Assembly: GCA_022707665.1 (NCBI GenBank)
Contig: JAKJAE010000133.1
Coordinates: forward strand, 1 to 7,083
Direction: 5' to 3'
DNA: 7,083 bases
DNA from: Chloroflexota bacterium
Lineage (GTDB): Bacteria; Chloroflexota; Anaerolineae; B4-G1; SLSP01
Part shown: positions 1-6,305 of the stretch, one piece after another
Position numbering within the stretch: the stretch's first letter is position 1
How the letters are laid out: every line of letters begins with the position of its first letter
Translations under genes and position numbers: made by a program
Notes under the pieces: generated by a model
What the model saw: only the letters and a program-made list of their open reading frames with translations
Database searches by the model: none
What the model was told of the DNA's origin: nothing

Positions 1-2487
1 GGATTGGCGACTGCCCTCGGCCTGATCCTGATCAACGTTCCGGGACCCCTTCAGGATCAGGTCCGGCAGGTGTCGGCGCTGCAGAGGTTGACGACGATCA
101 CCGAACTGCAGTCAGGCACGGGCAAAGTCCGCGGGCTCATCTGGCAGGGGACGGTGGACCTGATCTCCATCCACGAACCCATCGAGTTCCCGGACGGGAG
201 CAAGGACCGTCTGAACTTCCTTCGTCCTCTGGTGGGGTATGGGCCGGAGTCCATGTACGTCGCCTACAACTCCTTCTACCCCCCTGAGCTGGGGCACTAT
301 GAATCGCGGACAGCTTCTCCGGACCGCTCGCACAACGAGGTCCTTGACTCGCTGGTCATCACGGGCGTGCTCGGATTGGCGATCTACCTCTTCACCTTCG
401 TCAGCTTTTTCGCGTGGGGTTTCCATTGGCTGGGACTGCTTTCCTCTCGCCGTGACCTATTGATCTACATAGGGATGGATGTCTTCTTTGCGACCGTTTT
501 CTTCATCGTTGCGTGGCGACTGGAGGGTGCCTATCTGTTTGCTGTGGCCATTCCGCTGGGCATCCTGGTCGGAACGATGGCGTATCTGACGCGCGAGGGC
601 TTTCGGGGACTGTCCTTCACGCGATCTGCGGAGAGCCTCGAGGTGAGAGAGTCGCGTGTCGCGCCGCACCCGCATGGCCTGCTGCTGATGGGATTACTGG
701 CGGGCGTGATTGCCCATTTCGTGGAGATGAACTTCGGCATTGCCATCGCTTCGACCAGGACGACCTTCTGGGCCTATGCGGCCCTGCTGGTCGTTCTGGG
801 CCTGCGGTGGGTGCCCGGGCTGGAATCTGCGGAGTCCGTTCCTGCGCCTCAGGATCTGCCCGGCAGTGCGAGCCTGACGCGAGGGCGCTCGACGCGTCCT
901 GCTCGCGCGTCGTCGCGGGCCCAACGGACCGGGCTCTTCGCGCCCTGGCTGACCGGGGTAGTGGCGCTGGGTCTGCTGGCGACATTTCTGCTGGGCACGG
1001 TGGCGTTTGACTTCGTCAACAACCCGGACCGGCTCTCTGACGGGTTCTCCATTTTCTTCCGCTCCCTGACGACCCTGTCCTCGCCAACGCCCACCCGTGC
1101 CTACGGCACGTTGATGATCGTCGTTTTCAGCGGGGCGTTGTTTGGTGTGATCGGGCTGTGTGAGCTCGACGCGGAGGGCTCCTTTGGCCCACAGCGCAGG
1201 TCGAGGGCTCTCACGATCGTGGGGGTCTATACCGGGGTCGCGCTTACCGGATTCGTCATCTTCGGTCTGCTTGTGGCCGGATTCCAGGCCGCGTTGACCA
1301 GGGTGCCGGTGGCCACCCTGGATGAGGTGGTCGACGTGGCCGATATGTTGACCGGCTTGCTCGGTTACTACTATGTCCTGATCTTCACGTCCGTTGTCCT
1401 CATCGGGTGGACGCTGATGCAAGAGGAGCGCCTGCCGCGGGAGTCCGGCAGCCTCGCCGGCATGGCGGTTCTGGCCCTCCTGCTGTTGGGCAGTGTCTTT
1501 GTGATCCGGGATGGTAGCTACAACCTGATCCGTGCCGACATCGTCTTCAAGCAGGGCAGTGCCTTTGCCGACGCCGCGACGGTGAACGAGAAGCAGGTTG
1601 GCATTCAACACTACGAGCGGGCCATCGAATACGCGCCCCGTGAAGACTACTATTACCTGTTCCTGGGTAAGGCCTATCTCGAGTTGGCCCAGGGATTGCC
1701 CGATACGACGCCAGCGGATCAGCGCGAGGCGCTGTTCCTGCGGACCGAAGAGGTGCTTGTCGACGCTCGGGAGATCAACCCCCTCAACACGGACCACAGC
1801 GCCAATCTGGCGCGCTTCTACAAGTCCTGGGCGGCCCGGCTCAGCATGGAGCTGACTGCGGCGGGGAGTGACTCCCCAGAGATCGTGCCGCTCACACAGA
1901 AGCGGCAGGCGCTCCTGGAGCAGTCGCTCGACAATTACTTCACGGCGCTCACGCTGAGCCCCAACAACCCGATCCTCTGGAACGAATTGGCACAGCTCTA
2001 CGCCATCGACCTGGGCGATCAGGTGAAGTCTCAGGAGGCGATCACGCGCTCTCTCGAGGTGGATGACGAGTTCGAGCAGACGTGGATGCTGATCGGCGAT
2101 CTACGCAGCTCACAGGGGGACCTCGACGGAGCCATCGAGGCCTACAAACGGTCGCTCGTGATACGCGACAACTGCACGGTTCGTCGGGTTGTGGGTACGC
2201 TGCTGGCGCAGCAATCGCGTTGGGAAGAGGCTGTCACCACGCTGGAGGAAGCTACGGAGGCGTGCCCTGCCGATGGTGAGCTCTGGGAGATGTACCGGGT
2301 GCTGGCCATCGCGTACGCCAACCGCGGATCGCAGGACGGGAGCCATTCGTCCCTTGCCCTCGAAGCTGCCGAGACATCGCTGGCCATTGCGCCGGAGGCA
2401 CAGCGCGATGCCATACAAGCCCTGATCGACCAGCTCATGGGCTTTGAGTTGCAGCCGGAAGAGCTCGAGCCGGAGGTCGTCCCGTGA
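1..2487 (+). CDS. O-antigen ligase/polymerase (Wzy_C)-like membrane protein with C-terminal TPR repeats, 5'-truncated
   Basis: This is the C-terminal 828 residues of a larger protein; the reading frame is open from base 1, so the true start lies upstream. Seen: a segment with His111-Asn112 followed by Leu-Asp and a Gly-rich hydrophobic stretch, the pattern of the Wzy_C (O-antigen ligase/polymerase) family. About ten hydrophobic segments lie between residues 117 and 502. A soluble tail (about 530-780) contains several TPR-like helical pairs, such as those around 532-565, 640-670, 677-724 and 725-777. A low-complexity Ser/Arg/Ala stretch near 285-308 separates membrane blocks. Family knowledge: Wzy/WaaL enzymes join polyprenyl-linked glycans to each other or to an acceptor on the outer face of the membrane; TPRs bind proteins. 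Inferred role: polymerising or ligating a surface glycan, with the TPR tail recruiting partners. The number of membrane segments after the Wzy motif is larger than in classical WaaL. The next gene overlaps its stop by 4 bases. The substrate is unknown. Confidence 0.8.
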   Translation, partial: GLATALGLILINVPGPLQDQVRQVSALQRLTTITELQSGTGKVRGLIWQGTVDLISIHEPIEFPDGSKDRLNFLRPLVGYGPESMYVAYNSFYPPELGHYESRTASPDRSHNEVLDSLVITGVLGLAIYLFTFVSFFAWGFHWLGLLSSRRDLLIYIGMDVFFATVFFIVAWRLEGAYLFAVAIPLGILVGTMAYLTREGFRGLSFTRSAESLEVRESRVAPHPHGLLLMGLLAGVIAHFVEMNFGIAIASTRTTFWAYAALLVVLGLRWVPGLESAESVPAPQDLPGSASLTRGRSTRPARASSRAQRTGLFAPWLTGVVALGLLATFLLGTVAFDFVNNPDRLSDGFSIFFRSLTTLSSPTPTRAYGTLMIVVFSGALFGVIGLCELDAEGSFGPQRRSRALTIVGVYTGVALTGFVIFGLLVAGFQAALTRVPVATLDEVVDVADMLTGLLGYYYVLIFTSVVLIGWTLMQEERLPRESGSLAGMAVLALLLLGSVFVIRDGSYNLIRADIVFKQGSAFADAATVNEKQVGIQHYERAIEYAPREDYYYLFLGKAYLELAQGLPDTTPADQREALFLRTEEVLVDAREINPLNTDHSANLARFYKSWAARLSMELTAAGSDSPEIVPLTQKRQALLEQSLDNYFTALTLSPNNPILWNELAQLYAIDLGDQVKSQEAITRSLEVDDEFEQTWMLIGDLRSSQGDLDGAIEAYKRSLVIRDNCTVRRVVGTLLAQQSRWEEAVTTLEEATEACPADGELWEMYRVLAIAYANRGSQDGSHSSLALEAAETSLAIAPEAQRDAIQALIDQLMGFELQPEELEPEVVP
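2472..2476 (+). promoter_or_regulatory. Shine-Dalgarno site for the sugar-phosphate transferase gene
   Basis: GGAGG sits inside the end of the upstream coding region, 7 bases before the GTG at 2484. It supports GTG as the start rather than a later ATG and fits translational coupling through the GTGA overlap. Confidence 0.75.
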
Positions 2488-3542
2488 CGGTGGATATCGC
2501 GACCTATCTCATCGTCTTCGTCGGCGTCCTTTTCCTTGCCATGGTCGGAACGCCGTTTGCGCGTAAGCTGGGACTGAGACTGCAGCTCATGGATCAGCCT
2601 GACCCCCGGCGCAAGGTACACACCGTCCCGACGCCGCGTATGGGCGGCGTCGCGATCTACCTGAGCACCTTGGTTGCGACGCTGTTGTTGCGGGGCGTTT
2701 TCAAGGAGCTATCAGGGATTCTGATAGGGGCAAGCCTGGTCTCGTTTCTCGGTTTCTGGGATGACCGAGTCAGCTTGCCCGCGTGGGCCAAGTTGGCCGG
2801 ACAGTTGCTGGCGGTCGCGCTGGTGATTGCCAGTGGGGTAACGGTTCAAGTCTTCTCATATCCGATCGTCAACCTGGCGATCACGGTGGTCTGGTTGGTG
2901 GGGATCACCAACGCCATGAACCTGCTCGACAACATGGATGGGCTTTCTGCGGGGATCGCGGCCATTGCGGCTGCGCACTTCTCGCTCCTGTGCGCTCTCA
3001 GCGGTCAGTACCTGGTCGGGGCGCTCTCTGTCGCGGTGATGGCAGCCTGCATCGGCTTTCTGGTCTACAACTGGAACCCGGCGACGATCTTCATGGGCGA
3101 TTCCGGCAGCCTCTTTCTGGGATTCACCCTTGCCTCACTGGGCATCAAGCTCCGCTTTCCGGCCAATGTGCCATTTGTGACCTGGATGGTGCCGGTCCTG
3201 GTGTTGGGCGTACCGATCTTCGATACGACGTTGGTGACGGTGTCGCGGCTACGCCGCGGCTTGAACCCGTTGACGACTCCCGGCGTCGACCATACGTCGC
3301 ACCGGCTTACGTATGCGGGCCTGTCGCGTCGTGAGGCAGTTTTCCTGTTGTACATTGCTGCCTTCGTGTTTGGCCTGCTGGCCATCTTTGTGACCCGGGC
3401 CACGATCCTGCAGGGCTACCTCATGGGAGGGCTTGTCGCCCTGGTCTGCCTGGTCGCACTGTGGCGTATAGAACGCCGCCCCTTCTGGCCCTCGCGCCAA
3501 CCTGTAGCCTCCTCAGAGTCAACGGGCACCCCGTCCCTGTAG
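2484..3542 (+). CDS. Undecaprenyl-phosphate GlcNAc-1-phosphate transferase-like protein (MraY/WecA/TagO family)
   Basis: A polytopic membrane enzyme of 352 residues, the usual length for the family. Family knowledge: these enzymes move a sugar-1-phosphate from a UDP-sugar to undecaprenyl phosphate on the cytoplasmic face, the first step of teichoic acid, O-antigen, capsule or peptidoglycan synthesis. Seen in order: Pro-Arg-Met-Gly-Gly at 51-55; the Asp93-Asp94 pair; the Asn146/Asp149/Asp152-Gly motif of the Mg/nucleotide site; Asn198-Pro199 and Met204-Gly205-Asp206-Ser-Gly-Ser; Asp247 in a Pro-Ile-Phe-Asp motif; and His270/His273-Arg274-Leu275 in the last cytoplasmic loop. All expected catalytic residues are present. 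The GTG start is chosen because of the GGAGG 7 bases upstream and the 4-base overlap with the preceding ligase-like gene. Context favours a WecA/TagO-type role in surface glycan initiation over MraY, since no mur genes are visible. The sugar substrate cannot be told from sequence alone. The last 20 or so residues are a Ser/Pro-rich soluble tail. Confidence 0.9.
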   Translation: MTVDIATYLIVFVGVLFLAMVGTPFARKLGLRLQLMDQPDPRRKVHTVPTPRMGGVAIYLSTLVATLLLRGVFKELSGILIGASLVSFLGFWDDRVSLPAWAKLAGQLLAVALVIASGVTVQVFSYPIVNLAITVVWLVGITNAMNLLDNMDGLSAGIAAIAAAHFSLLCALSGQYLVGALSVAVMAACIGFLVYNWNPATIFMGDSGSLFLGFTLASLGIKLRFPANVPFVTWMVPVLVLGVPIFDTTLVTVSRLRRGLNPLTTPGVDHTSHRLTYAGLSRREAVFLLYIAAFVFGLLAIFVTRATILQGYLMGGLVALVCLVALWRIERRPFWPSRQPVASSESTGTPSL

Positions 3543-3584
3543 CCGAGGACGAAATAAGCCTGCGTGGTGACCCTGTGCTTGCCA

Positions 3585-3612
3585 TTGATCAGACCTTGTT
3601 ACCTGGTACAAT
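3585..3612 (+). promoter_or_regulatory. Sigma70-type promoter with extended -10 for the lipoprotein gene
   Basis: A -35-like TTGATC (3585-3590) is followed by a 16-base spacer and a -10 TACAAT (3607-3612; five of six consensus bases). TGG directly before the -10 gives an extended -10 element. Transcription would start near 3619, leaving a leader of about 27 bases. An imperfect inverted repeat, TTGTTACC / GGTACAA (3596-3611), overlaps the -10 and could be an operator, but this is weak. No hairpin terminator for the upstream operon is visible in the gap, so some read-through is possible. Confidence 0.6.
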
Positions 3613-3632
3613 GCGTGAACTTGATCGCGAAT

Positions 3633-3637
3633 AGGAG
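3633..3637 (+). promoter_or_regulatory. Shine-Dalgarno site for the lipoprotein gene
   Basis: AGGAG lies 8 bases before the ATG at 3646. It fixes that start, which also places a signal peptide with a lipobox exactly at the N-terminus. Confidence 0.7.
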
Positions 3638-3645
3638 CGGATAGG

Positions 3646-4932
3646 ATGAGTAAAATAAGGCAAAGTCTGCCGGCCCTGGGTCTGGCCCTGATGTTGTTGG
3701 TGACAGCTTGTAAGCCAGGGGCAGGGACTGCAGAGCCCACGGTAGCACCAACCACGGCCCCCACTACGGCACCGACGGCACAGCCTGCAGACGTTGTTGC
3801 GCCTACAGAGATCGCTATGGGTGATCCCAACGAGCCGGTTACGGTCGTCGCTGCGGAGACGCCCGGTGTCTGCACTGCTTCGCCCCTTCCGGAACTGCCG
3901 GTGCGGGTTGCCGACGAGACCGACTACGTCAAGGGCGCCAGCCTGGAGACCGCGGAGATGGTGATCTATGAGTATTCGGATTTCCAGTGCCCCGGTTGTG
4001 ACGGTATGGCTCCTATCCTCAGCATGTTCCTGGAGGAGCACCCCAACATTGCGCTGGTCTACCGGCATTTCCCATTGAGCTTCCATACCCATGCCCAGAT
4101 TACGGCGGAAGCGGCGGAGGCGGCGGGCGCACAGGGGAAATTCTGGGAGATGCATGACATGCTCTTCGAGAATACCAGTACCTGGAGCTCTCTGACGGCA
4201 GAGACGATTCGCCCGGTGCTGACGGGATATGCGGAGGCGCTGGATCTGGATGTAGAGGCCTTCAATGCAGCGCTGGACAACGGGACTTACGCCGAGAAAG
4301 TCGAGACTCAGTACAACGAGTCCATGGCACTGGGCCTCCCGGGCACTCCGAGTTTCATCTTTGAAAATGTCCTGTTCCCGTCGGATATCGGCCTGTCTCT
4401 CCAGGGCCTGGAAGCGTTCCTGACTATCATAGAAGACCAGGATGAGATCTTCTACGCCGAGCCTCCAGCAATGACCGTGGATGCGGAAGGCACCTATGAG
4501 GCAGTCCTGAAGACGAGCAAGGGCGACATGCGTGTGAATCTGCTGACCGCCTCGGCGCCGGCGAATATCAACAGTTTCATCTTCCTGGCGAATGAAAACT
4601 GGTATGACGGGGCCGACTTCTTCTACGTCCAGGATGGCTTTGTCGCAGTCACCGGTGATCCCACAAACTCTACCGTCGGCTACCCCGGATACACCTGTGA
4701 GGGCGAGACGCAGGGTTCGTTCGACCGTGCCGGACTGGTGGGGATGTTGGGCAATGGGCAGTTCTTCGTTACGCTCGGCGCAGATGCCGCGCAGCTTTCC
4801 GGTCAGTTCGCGTTGATTGGGCAGGTCGTTGAAGGCCTGGATGTGCTTGATGCGCTGGCCCGGCGTGCGGTGGGTGATCCTTCGGCCCCGGCAGCCGACG
4901 TGCTCGAGACGGTCGAGATCATCGAGAAGTAG
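3646..4932 (+). CDS. Lipoprotein with DsbA-like thioredoxin domain fused to a degenerate cyclophilin-type PPIase domain
   Basis: Predicted 428-residue extracytoplasmic lipoprotein. Seen: a signal peptide with Lys3/Arg5, a hydrophobic core, and lipobox Val-Thr-Ala-Cys22; a Pro/Thr/Ala linker at about 30-56; then a DsbA-like (Thioredoxin_4) domain at about 90-265. This domain has active site Cys115-Pro-Gly-Cys118 after Tyr-Ser-Asp-Phe-Gln, a helical insert, and a Thr234-Pro235 cis-proline loop. Residues about 280-428 follow the cyclophilin pattern: Lys-Thr-Ser-Lys-Gly-Asp at 289-294, Gly337-Asp338-Pro339, Gln372-Phe-Phe at 372-374, and a Gly-Gln-Val-Val-Glu-Gly stretch near 392. Family knowledge: DsbA-like proteins oxidise or isomerise disulfides in secreted proteins; cyclophilins isomerise prolyl bonds. 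In the cyclophilin half the catalytic Arg position of Phe-His-Arg-Val is Tyr327 and the usual active-site Gln is Val335, so isomerase activity is doubtful. Cys76 and Cys351 are extra cysteines. Inferred role: thiol-disulfide or folding factor tethered to the outer face of the membrane. It has its own promoter and terminator. Confidence 0.87.
   Translation: MSKIRQSLPALGLALMLLVTACKPGAGTAEPTVAPTTAPTTAPTAQPADVVAPTEIAMGDPNEPVTVVAAETPGVCTASPLPELPVRVADETDYVKGASLETAEMVIYEYSDFQCPGCDGMAPILSMFLEEHPNIALVYRHFPLSFHTHAQITAEAAEAAGAQGKFWEMHDMLFENTSTWSSLTAETIRPVLTGYAEALDLDVEAFNAALDNGTYAEKVETQYNESMALGLPGTPSFIFENVLFPSDIGLSLQGLEAFLTIIEDQDEIFYAEPPAMTVDAEGTYEAVLKTSKGDMRVNLLTASAPANINSFIFLANENWYDGADFFYVQDGFVAVTGDPTNSTVGYPGYTCEGETQGSFDRAGLVGMLGNGQFFVTLGADAAQLSGQFALIGQVVEGLDVLDALARRAVGDPSAPAADVLETVEIIEK
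3736..3783 (+). repeat. Protein-level (Pro-Thr-Thr-Ala)n linker repeat
   Basis: Four tetrapeptide units (PTVA, PTTA, PTTA, PTAQ) lie just after the lipid-anchored cysteine. The 12-base units use different codons for the same residues, so this is selection for a flexible, possibly glycosylated spacer and not recent DNA slippage. Such linkers are typical of Chloroflexota lipoproteins, though not exclusive to them. Confidence 0.55.
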
Positions 4933-4937
4933 GTTCG

Positions 4938-4974
4938 ACTCCCGCGCGATCCCTTCGGGGCAGTGCGGGAGTTT
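4938..4974 (+). terminator. Hairpin with inner UUCG tetraloop, probable first terminator of the lipoprotein gene
   Basis: Perfect 8-base arms ACTCCCGC (4938-4945) and GCGGGAGT (4965-4972) begin 5 bases after the stop codon. Inside them CCC-TTCG-GGG (4951-4960) forms a stable tetraloop hairpin. Only a short T run follows, so it may terminate weakly or protect the mRNA 3' end. Confidence 0.55.
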
Positions 4975-4995
4975 CCGTCTGATTCGAGTCATCGT

Positions 4996-5029
4996 CCGGA
5001 CCGCGTGAATACCACGCGGTCCGGGTTTT
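4996..5029 (+). terminator. Strong rho-independent terminator
   Basis: Perfect 12-base GC-rich arms, CCGGACCGCGTG (4996-5007) and CACGCGGTCCGG (5013-5024), enclose a 5-base loop and are followed by GTTTT. This separates the lipoprotein transcript from the protease-helicase unit. The stem could also act in the reverse direction, but only a poor T run would follow there. Confidence 0.85.
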
Positions 5030-5106
5030 CGGAAGTGTCGACGGGCGCGTTGGGGGCCCGCGTCTTTCATTGCCCTGGATCGCCCCCGCTTGTCCCTAAC
5101 CGCGAT

Positions 5107-5110
5107 AGGA
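5107..5110 (+). promoter_or_regulatory. Shine-Dalgarno site for the PrsW-like gene
   Basis: AGGA lies 9 bases before the ATG at 5120. It favours this ATG over an in-frame TTG at 5090, which would add ten residues with no family resemblance. No convincing -35/-10 pair was found between the terminator and this site. Confidence 0.6.
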
Positions 5111-5119
5111 TCGCCGCCC

Positions 5120-6301
5120 ATGCCCAAGAGACAGAATGCTCCGTTTCCTAGCTGGCTCTGGATCGTCGCTGCGCTGGTCGGTCTGGGGTTATTCATCCTC
5201 GGCCTTGTCCTCGTCATCGTTCCGCTCGTCTTCCAGCAATCGCTGGAGATGGTCGCCGTGGTGCTCTCGGGCTATGGTCTGCTCTGCGTCGTGTCAGGGG
5301 TGGCCCTGAGTGTGGCCGGGATCAGGGGGTGGAAGCAGCGCTCCTCCCCCCGGTTCTATCCCCGACGCGGCTGGTTGGTGTTCCTGCTTGCCGGAATTCT
5401 GCTGGCCTGTCTTGCGGCGCTGTTGCCCAGACTCACCGAGACTGATGTGGTCTTTTCGCTGTTTCACTTTGCCCTTATCGGTCTGCCCGGGCTCTTTCTT
5501 TTCTCCCTTCTGTCGCTGGCCGCTGGTTCCGATGCGGCGCTATCGCTCAGGCATTGGGTCGTGGCTGCCGTTGCAGGGGCGTCCACGATCGTGATCGCCG
5601 TGCCTGCAGAGCTCATCGGCCTCGTTGCGAGTGCGGTCACGGGGGTGGCGGCCACACTCCTGTTCCCGGGTGGTTCAGATCGGATATCAGCGCTGACGAC
5701 CATGCTCGAGCGCTGGTCGGAGCGCCCTCCGACGGACGAGAATGAGATTCTGGCCATCCTGGCTTCGCCCGCTGTGCTGATCACCCTTGTCCTGACGCTT
5801 GCCGTGATCACGCCGGTCGTCGAAGAACTGGGCAAGACCCTGCTTCTGGGGGTGATGGGCGTATGGCGGCGCCCCTCAGTGGTGGCTTCGTTCTTGTGGG
5901 GCGCGGCCTGTGGGCTGGGATTCGCCTGGCTCGAGGGCATTTCGAACGGCGCGATCGGTCTGACCAGCACCGCGGCATGGTTGGGGGGTGTGGGCCTGCG
6001 CGTTTTCGCAACGGCGATGCATTGCTTGACCAGTGGCGTGGTAGGGCTTGGCTGGGGATGGTTTTGGCAAGGGCACAGGTGGAGACTGCCCCTGGCTTAC
6101 GCGATTGCCATTATCTTCCATGGACTGTGGAATTTCGCCGTCATTCTGGGGCTGAGTGGCCTGGGGTTGACTGGTTCCGCCCCTGGCGTCGGATACGTCG
6201 CGATTGGTGCCGGAGCTCTCCTGGAAGTTAGCCTCGCGGTGGGCGCGCTGGCCGGCCTTGTTGGGATTCCCCTCGCGCTCAGAAAGCGCGCTGTGGCCTG
6301 A
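5120..6301 (+). CDS. PrsW-family intramembrane protease-like protein
   Basis: Predicted 393-residue membrane protein with about eight to ten hydrophobic segments. Seen: the four motifs of the PrsW group (CPBP-related superfamily): Glu235-Glu236-x-x-Lys239 after a hydrophobic helix; Gly267-Phe268-Ala-x-x-Glu272; His301 followed by Thr304-Ser305; and His334-x-x-x-Asn338. All putative catalytic residues are intact. Family knowledge: PrsW of Bacillus subtilis cleaves the anti-sigma factor RsiW to release SigW; most relatives have unknown substrates. No sigma/anti-sigma pair lies in the window, so the target is unknown. The N-terminal part (residues 1-200), with five or so hydrophobic segments and a short polar loop at about 185-207, is longer than in the B. 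subtilis protein and has no recognised function. The gene follows a strong terminator, so it needs its own promoter, and its stop lies 4 bases before the helicase start, which suggests co-transcription. Confidence 0.83.
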   Translation: MPKRQNAPFPSWLWIVAALVGLGLFILGLVLVIVPLVFQQSLEMVAVVLSGYGLLCVVSGVALSVAGIRGWKQRSSPRFYPRRGWLVFLLAGILLACLAALLPRLTETDVVFSLFHFALIGLPGLFLFSLLSLAAGSDAALSLRHWVVAAVAGASTIVIAVPAELIGLVASAVTGVAATLLFPGGSDRISALTTMLERWSERPPTDENEILAILASPAVLITLVLTLAVITPVVEELGKTLLLGVMGVWRRPSVVASFLWGAACGLGFAWLEGISNGAIGLTSTAAWLGGVGLRVFATAMHCLTSGVVGLGWGWFWQGHRWRLPLAYAIAIIFHGLWNFAVILGLSGLGLTGSAPGVGYVAIGAGALLEVSLAVGALAGLVGIPLALRKRAVA

Positions 6302-6305
6302 TCCC

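Noticed and set aside
694..1797. Minus-strand open frame (367 codons) opposite the ligase-TPR gene
   Set aside because: Its composition is Gln/Arg/Gly-rich with no membrane or domain pattern, and the opposite strand encodes coherent membrane segments and TPRs.
4928..4950. tRNA T-loop-like sequence (GGTTCGACTCCC) as a possible tRNA 3' end or attachment site
   Set aside because: The flanks do not form a T stem, no anticodon or acceptor arms precede it, and the upstream bases encode the C-terminus of the lipoprotein.
5042..5060. Short hairpin CGGGC / GCCCG before the PrsW-like gene
   Set aside because: It has only five base pairs with a nine-base loop and no T run, as expected by chance in GC-rich DNA.
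5090..5119. Upstream TTG start for the PrsW-like gene
   Set aside because: It has no good ribosome site and adds residues unlike a membrane protein N-terminus, while the ATG at 5120 has AGGA at suitable spacing.
3589..5217. Long minus-strand open frame (542 codons) opposite the lipoprotein gene
   Set aside because: It is Arg/His-rich with no recognisable motif, runs through both terminator hairpins, and lies opposite a gene with clear domains. It reflects GC-rich codon bias.
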